Assembly (NCBI GenBank): GCA_003646505.1
Contig: QMKT01000096.1
Coordinates: 1-7,453 of the forward strand
From: Campylobacterota bacterium
GTDB lineage: Bacteria > Campylobacterota > Campylobacteria > Campylobacterales > Sulfurovaceae
Direction of reading: 5' to 3'
DNA: 7,453 nt
Shown here piece by piece: positions 5,074 to 7,453 of the stretch; the first letter of the stretch is position 1, and each line of letters begins with the position of its first letter. The position numbers were made by a program, and so were the translations under genes. Under the pieces are notes generated by a model. It worked only from the letters and a program-made list of their open reading frames with translations, was not told the DNA's origin and did not search any database.

Positions 5074-5595
5074 ATGTTTGGAAAAGAATCAAAAAGATAT
5101 GACGTTGTTCAAAGCGTTATGGACACATACAACTATGCTAAATTCACTACTTCTAAAGGCGTGATCTGGGCTAAACTTTATGCAGAAGATGCACCTAACA
5201 CAGTAGCAAATTTTGCTCATCTTTCAGAGACAGGGTTCTACAATGACCTTAAATTTCACAGAGTGATCCCAGGGTTCATGGCACAAGGTGGTTGTCCACA
5301 TTCAAATGACAATCCAGCTATGGCAGGAACAGGCGGACCAGACTGGCAGATAGACTGTGAGACAGATACCAGTACTGAAGCACACAGAAGAGGAACACTT
5401 TCTATGGCACATGCCGGACCAAACACAGGTGGAAGCCAGTTCTTTATTACTTTTGTACCCACACCTCACCTAGATGGTGTTCATACAGTATTTGGTGCTA
5501 TTGAAGAAAATGATACTGAGAGTTTTATGGTTCTTGATCAGATTGATGGCGGTGATGACATTGTTTCTATTGAAGTGGTTGAGTCTAGAGACTAA
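5074..5595 (+). CDS. Cyclophilin-type peptidyl-prolyl cis-trans isomerase
   Basis: A 173-residue cyclophilin (EC 5.2.1.8) that speeds proline isomerisation during protein folding. The core motifs are [13 protein letters not shown] (Arg63, Phe68 and Gln71 of the active site), [16 protein letters not shown] (Met111, Gln122, Phe124) and [11 protein letters not shown] (His137). The residue matching the cyclosporin-contact Trp of human CypA is His132, as in many bacterial PpiB-like proteins, suggesting weak cyclosporin binding. About 20 extra N-terminal residues ([20 protein letters not shown]) precede the first strand; they are polar and give no signal peptide, so the enzyme is cytosolic. An AAGGA ribosome site lies 9 nt before the ATG. 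Transcription is divergent from pyrF. It is closest in type to PpiB, but no symbol is assigned because paralogues occur in this group. Confidence 0.95.
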   Translation: MFGKESKRYDVVQSVMDTYNYAKFTTSKGVIWAKLYAEDAPNTVANFAHLSETGFYNDLKFHRVIPGFMAQGGCPHSNDNPAMAGTGGPDWQIDCETDTSTEAHRRGTLSMAHAGPNTGGSQFFITFVPTPHLDGVHTVFGAIEENDTESFMVLDQIDGGDDIVSIEVVESRD

Positions 5596-5597
5596 TC

Positions 5598-5678
5598 ATT
5601 TTTTGCATAATTTCCTAATAATTTGAGCCGAGGCGTTGTTTCTCTCTTCATTTTTTTAGAAAAAACGAAGCAAAAAAT
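5598..5678. repeat. Inverted repeats in the cyclophilin-nadE intergenic region
   Basis: ATTTTTTGC (5598-5606) is matched exactly by GCAAAAAAT (5670-5678). Nested inside is CTTC-A-TTTTTT ... AAAAAA-C-GAAG (5646-5670), and GAGCC at 5625-5629 can pair with GGCTC at 5685-5689. The several alternative pairings suggest a structured element rather than plain spacer, but its function is unknown. Confidence 0.45.
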
Positions 5679-5679
5679 C

Positions 5680-5734
5680 GTCGTGGCTCTCGAATAGCTC
5701 CGCTTTCAAGGGCGTTCGCCACGACATTGTTTTT
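5680..5734 (+). terminator. GC-rich hairpin with T-run, possible terminator of the cyclophilin transcript
   Basis: Perfect 8-bp arms GTCGTGGC (5680-5687) and GCCACGAC (5718-5725) enclose a 30-nt loop and are followed by ATTGTTTTTATT, so the layout is terminator-like on the plus strand. The large loop is unusual for an intrinsic terminator, and the segment is much richer in GC than its surroundings. It ends only 27 nt before the NAD synthetase start, so it could also be a leader element of that gene or a dispersed repeat. Confidence 0.42.
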
Positions 5735-5752
5735 ATTAATGGGAGTATTTGA

Positions 5753-7453
5753 ATGTACGGATATTACAGAGTTGCATCAGCAGTAAACAAAACAGTTGTA
5801 GGAAATCCTAGAAAAAATGCTGAAGAAATCCTATCTCTTATAAATGATGCTCATTCTAAAGAGGTTTCCGTCATTGTATTTCCAGAGCTAACACTCACAG
5901 GATACACTGCCAGTGACCTCCTACTTAACCAAACTCTTATTGCTGTGCAAAACGATTCACTTTCATATATACTCAAGCAAACAGAACAGACGAATACTAT
6001 TGCCATTCTCGGGTTAGCTGTTTTTGAAGCAGACAGACTCTATAACTGTGCAGCAGTCATCCAAAATGGAAAAGTACTGGGTGTTGTACCCAAATCATAC
6101 TTGCCAAATAAAAAAGAATTCTACGAAAAACGTCAGTTTAATACAGGTCGAGATATTACCCGATCAACACTTGATCTGTTTGAGGTAGAAGTACCTTTTG
6201 GTGTAGACTTACTCTTCTCTGACAAAAAAGATATGACCTTCGGTGTTGAGATATGTGAAGACCTCTGGGCAGTCACACCTCCTTCTAACCACATGGCTAG
6301 TAATGGAGCCAACCTACTCTTTAATCTAAGTGCCAGCAATGAACTCATAGGGAAACATGAGTATCGAGAAGAGTTGGTGCGGACACAGAGTGGTCGTTGT
6401 ATGGCTGCATATGTGTATAGTTCTGCGGGTGTGGGCGAATCTACAACCGATACTGTCTTTGGTGGTCATGCCATCATCTCTGAGTATGGCTCTACCCTCG
6501 CTCAAAATGAGCGTTTTAATATGAATAGCCACTTCATTACAGCCGATGTAGACCTAGCGCGACTTCGATGGCTGAGAGTAAACGAGTCTAGCTATGGTGA
6601 TGGCAGACGCAAAAAAACAAGACTCATCAAAGTTCATGCCCTTCCAAACATAAGCAAGATAGAACGTGACATCAATCCTATGCCGTTTGTACCTTCACAC
6701 TATACAGACAAAATACATAGATGTGATGAGATAGTCAACATACAGGCACATGGTCTCATCAAGCGTATGAGCCATGCACACATTAAAAAGGCAGTCATAG
6801 GCATATCGGGTGGACTTGACTCTACTCTTGCCCTACTTTCTACGAACAAAGCCTTTGGAATGATGGGATGGGACAGTAAAAACATCATCGCTGTAACAAT
6901 GCCAGGCTTTGGAACTACCACACGTACTAAAAGTAATGCTGTACAGCTTTGTGAGGCTTTAGGTGTGACTTTAAAAATGGTAGACATCACAGATATCTCA
7001 CTTAAAGAGTTTGAAGCCATAGAACATGACAAAGATGAGCACAGTGTTACTTATGAGAATGTACAGGCACGTGCAAGAACAAGCATACTCATGAACATCG
7101 CCAACAAAGAAGGTGGACTTGTCATCGGTACAGGTGATCTCAGTGAGATAGCACTAGGCTGGTCTACTTATAACGGTGACCATATGAGTATGTATGCACT
7201 GAACTCAGGCATACCAAAAACCCTCATACAGTACGTTATAGAATACTACAAAAGTAATGAGAAAATAGCAAAGATCATCGACGATATACTAGATACGCCT
7301 ATCAGTCCAGAACTCCTCCCTCATGAAGATGACGAGATAGTCCAAGAGACAGAAGGCATCGTAGGACCTTACGAACTACACGACTTTTTTTTATACCACT
7401 TCATTAAGTACGGAGCAAAACCATCTAAAATCCTGCATTTAGCAGGTATAGCA
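5753..7453 (+). CDS. nadE: Glutamine-dependent NAD+ synthetase (3' end outside the window)
   Basis: An open frame of 567 codons that leaves the window. It is a two-domain NAD+ synthetase (EC 6.3.5.1) converting nicotinic acid adenine dinucleotide to NAD+ with glutamine and ATP in the cytosol. The N-terminal nitrilase-fold glutaminase domain (about 5-290) carries the full Glu-Lys-Cys triad: Glu45 in VFPELTLTGY, Lys114 in PKSYLPN and Cys168 in GVEICEDLW. The C-terminal ATP-pyrophosphatase domain starts at about 325 and has the P-loop SGGLDST (352-358), PGFGTT, and GTGDLSEIALGWSTYNGDHM (459-478). This is the long form exemplified by Mycobacterium tuberculosis NadE (about 680 residues), so roughly 80-110 residues are missing to the right. 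A GGGAG ribosome site lies 7 nt before the ATG. It ends with the conserved-looking FFLYHFIKYGAKPSKI stretch. No break or frameshift is seen. Confidence 0.97.
   Translation, partial: MYGYYRVASAVNKTVVGNPRKNAEEILSLINDAHSKEVSVIVFPELTLTGYTASDLLLNQTLIAVQNDSLSYILKQTEQTNTIAILGLAVFEADRLYNCAAVIQNGKVLGVVPKSYLPNKKEFYEKRQFNTGRDITRSTLDLFEVEVPFGVDLLFSDKKDMTFGVEICEDLWAVTPPSNHMASNGANLLFNLSASNELIGKHEYREELVRTQSGRCMAAYVYSSAGVGESTTDTVFGGHAIISEYGSTLAQNERFNMNSHFITADVDLARLRWLRVNESSYGDGRRKKTRLIKVHALPNISKIERDINPMPFVPSHYTDKIHRCDEIVNIQAHGLIKRMSHAHIKKAVIGISGGLDSTLALLSTNKAFGMMGWDSKNIIAVTMPGFGTTTRTKSNAVQLCEALGVTLKMVDITDISLKEFEAIEHDKDEHSVTYENVQARARTSILMNIANKEGGLVIGTGDLSEIALGWSTYNGDHMSMYALNSGIPKTLIQYVIEYYKSNEKIAKIIDDILDTPISPELLPHEDDEIVQETEGIVGPYELHDFFLYHFIKYGAKPSKILHLAGIA

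Noticed and set aside
5010..5075. N-terminal extension of PyrF by 22 residues from an ATG at 5075
   Set aside because: The extension is not part of the PyrF fold, would start on the cyclophilin start codon, and has no ribosome site; the ATG at 5009 has AGGGGC at good spacing.
6133..7032. Minus-strand open frames opposite the NAD synthetase gene
   Set aside because: The plus strand encodes an intact, motif-complete NadE over the whole stretch; the opposite frames are composition shadows.

Overview
The window looks like a chromosomal segment of a Campylobacterota (epsilonproteobacterial) bacterium, probably a Sulfurovum/Sulfurimonas-type relative. This is an inference from the AT-rich DNA, compact gene packing, protein style (a short 237-residue membrane fusion protein, a 230-residue PyrF, a large amidotransferase-type NadE) and promoters with good TATAAT boxes but weak -35 elements. 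Genus cannot be proved from the sequence alone.

Left block (1-2747, minus strand): a tightly packed efflux operon read right to left. It holds a TetR-family repressor, a TolC-like outer-membrane channel, a periplasmic membrane fusion protein, and the first 48 residues of an RND inner-membrane pump that leaves the window. The genes are separated by 1 nt, a 4-nt overlap and 12 nt. A perfect TetR-type operator (TGACCG-T-CGGTCA) sits directly downstream of a TATAAT box in front of tetR, so the repressor probably controls itself and the whole tripartite pump.

Middle block (2748-3934): a divergent pair. A 66-residue secreted Cys/Gly-rich peptide with hexapeptide repeats is read leftward and a Crp/Fnr-family regulator is read rightward. 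A perfect 20-bp palindrome with Crp/Fnr-box geometry (GTAAT-N4-ATTAC) lies between them, centred about 41.5 bp upstream of the start point predicted for the peptide gene. This is the most interesting part of the window: it looks like a dedicated regulator/target pair built around an unusual peptide. The peptide gene is followed by inverted repeats that can fold in two mutually exclusive ways.

Right block (3935-7453): a tRNA-Ser(GCT) with encoded CCA (minus); a 40-residue single-pass membrane protein gene (plus) preceded by a Fur-box-like sequence; pyrF (minus), which converges on the small gene and overlaps its 3' end; a cytosolic cyclophilin-type peptidyl-prolyl isomerase (plus), divergent from pyrF with interleaved -10 elements; a GC-rich structured intergenic element that may terminate the isomerase transcript; and a glutamine-dependent NAD+ synthetase (plus), 567 residues of which are present before the window ends.

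No CRISPR array, insertion sequence or rRNA was seen, and no gene-free stretch exceeds 300 bases.
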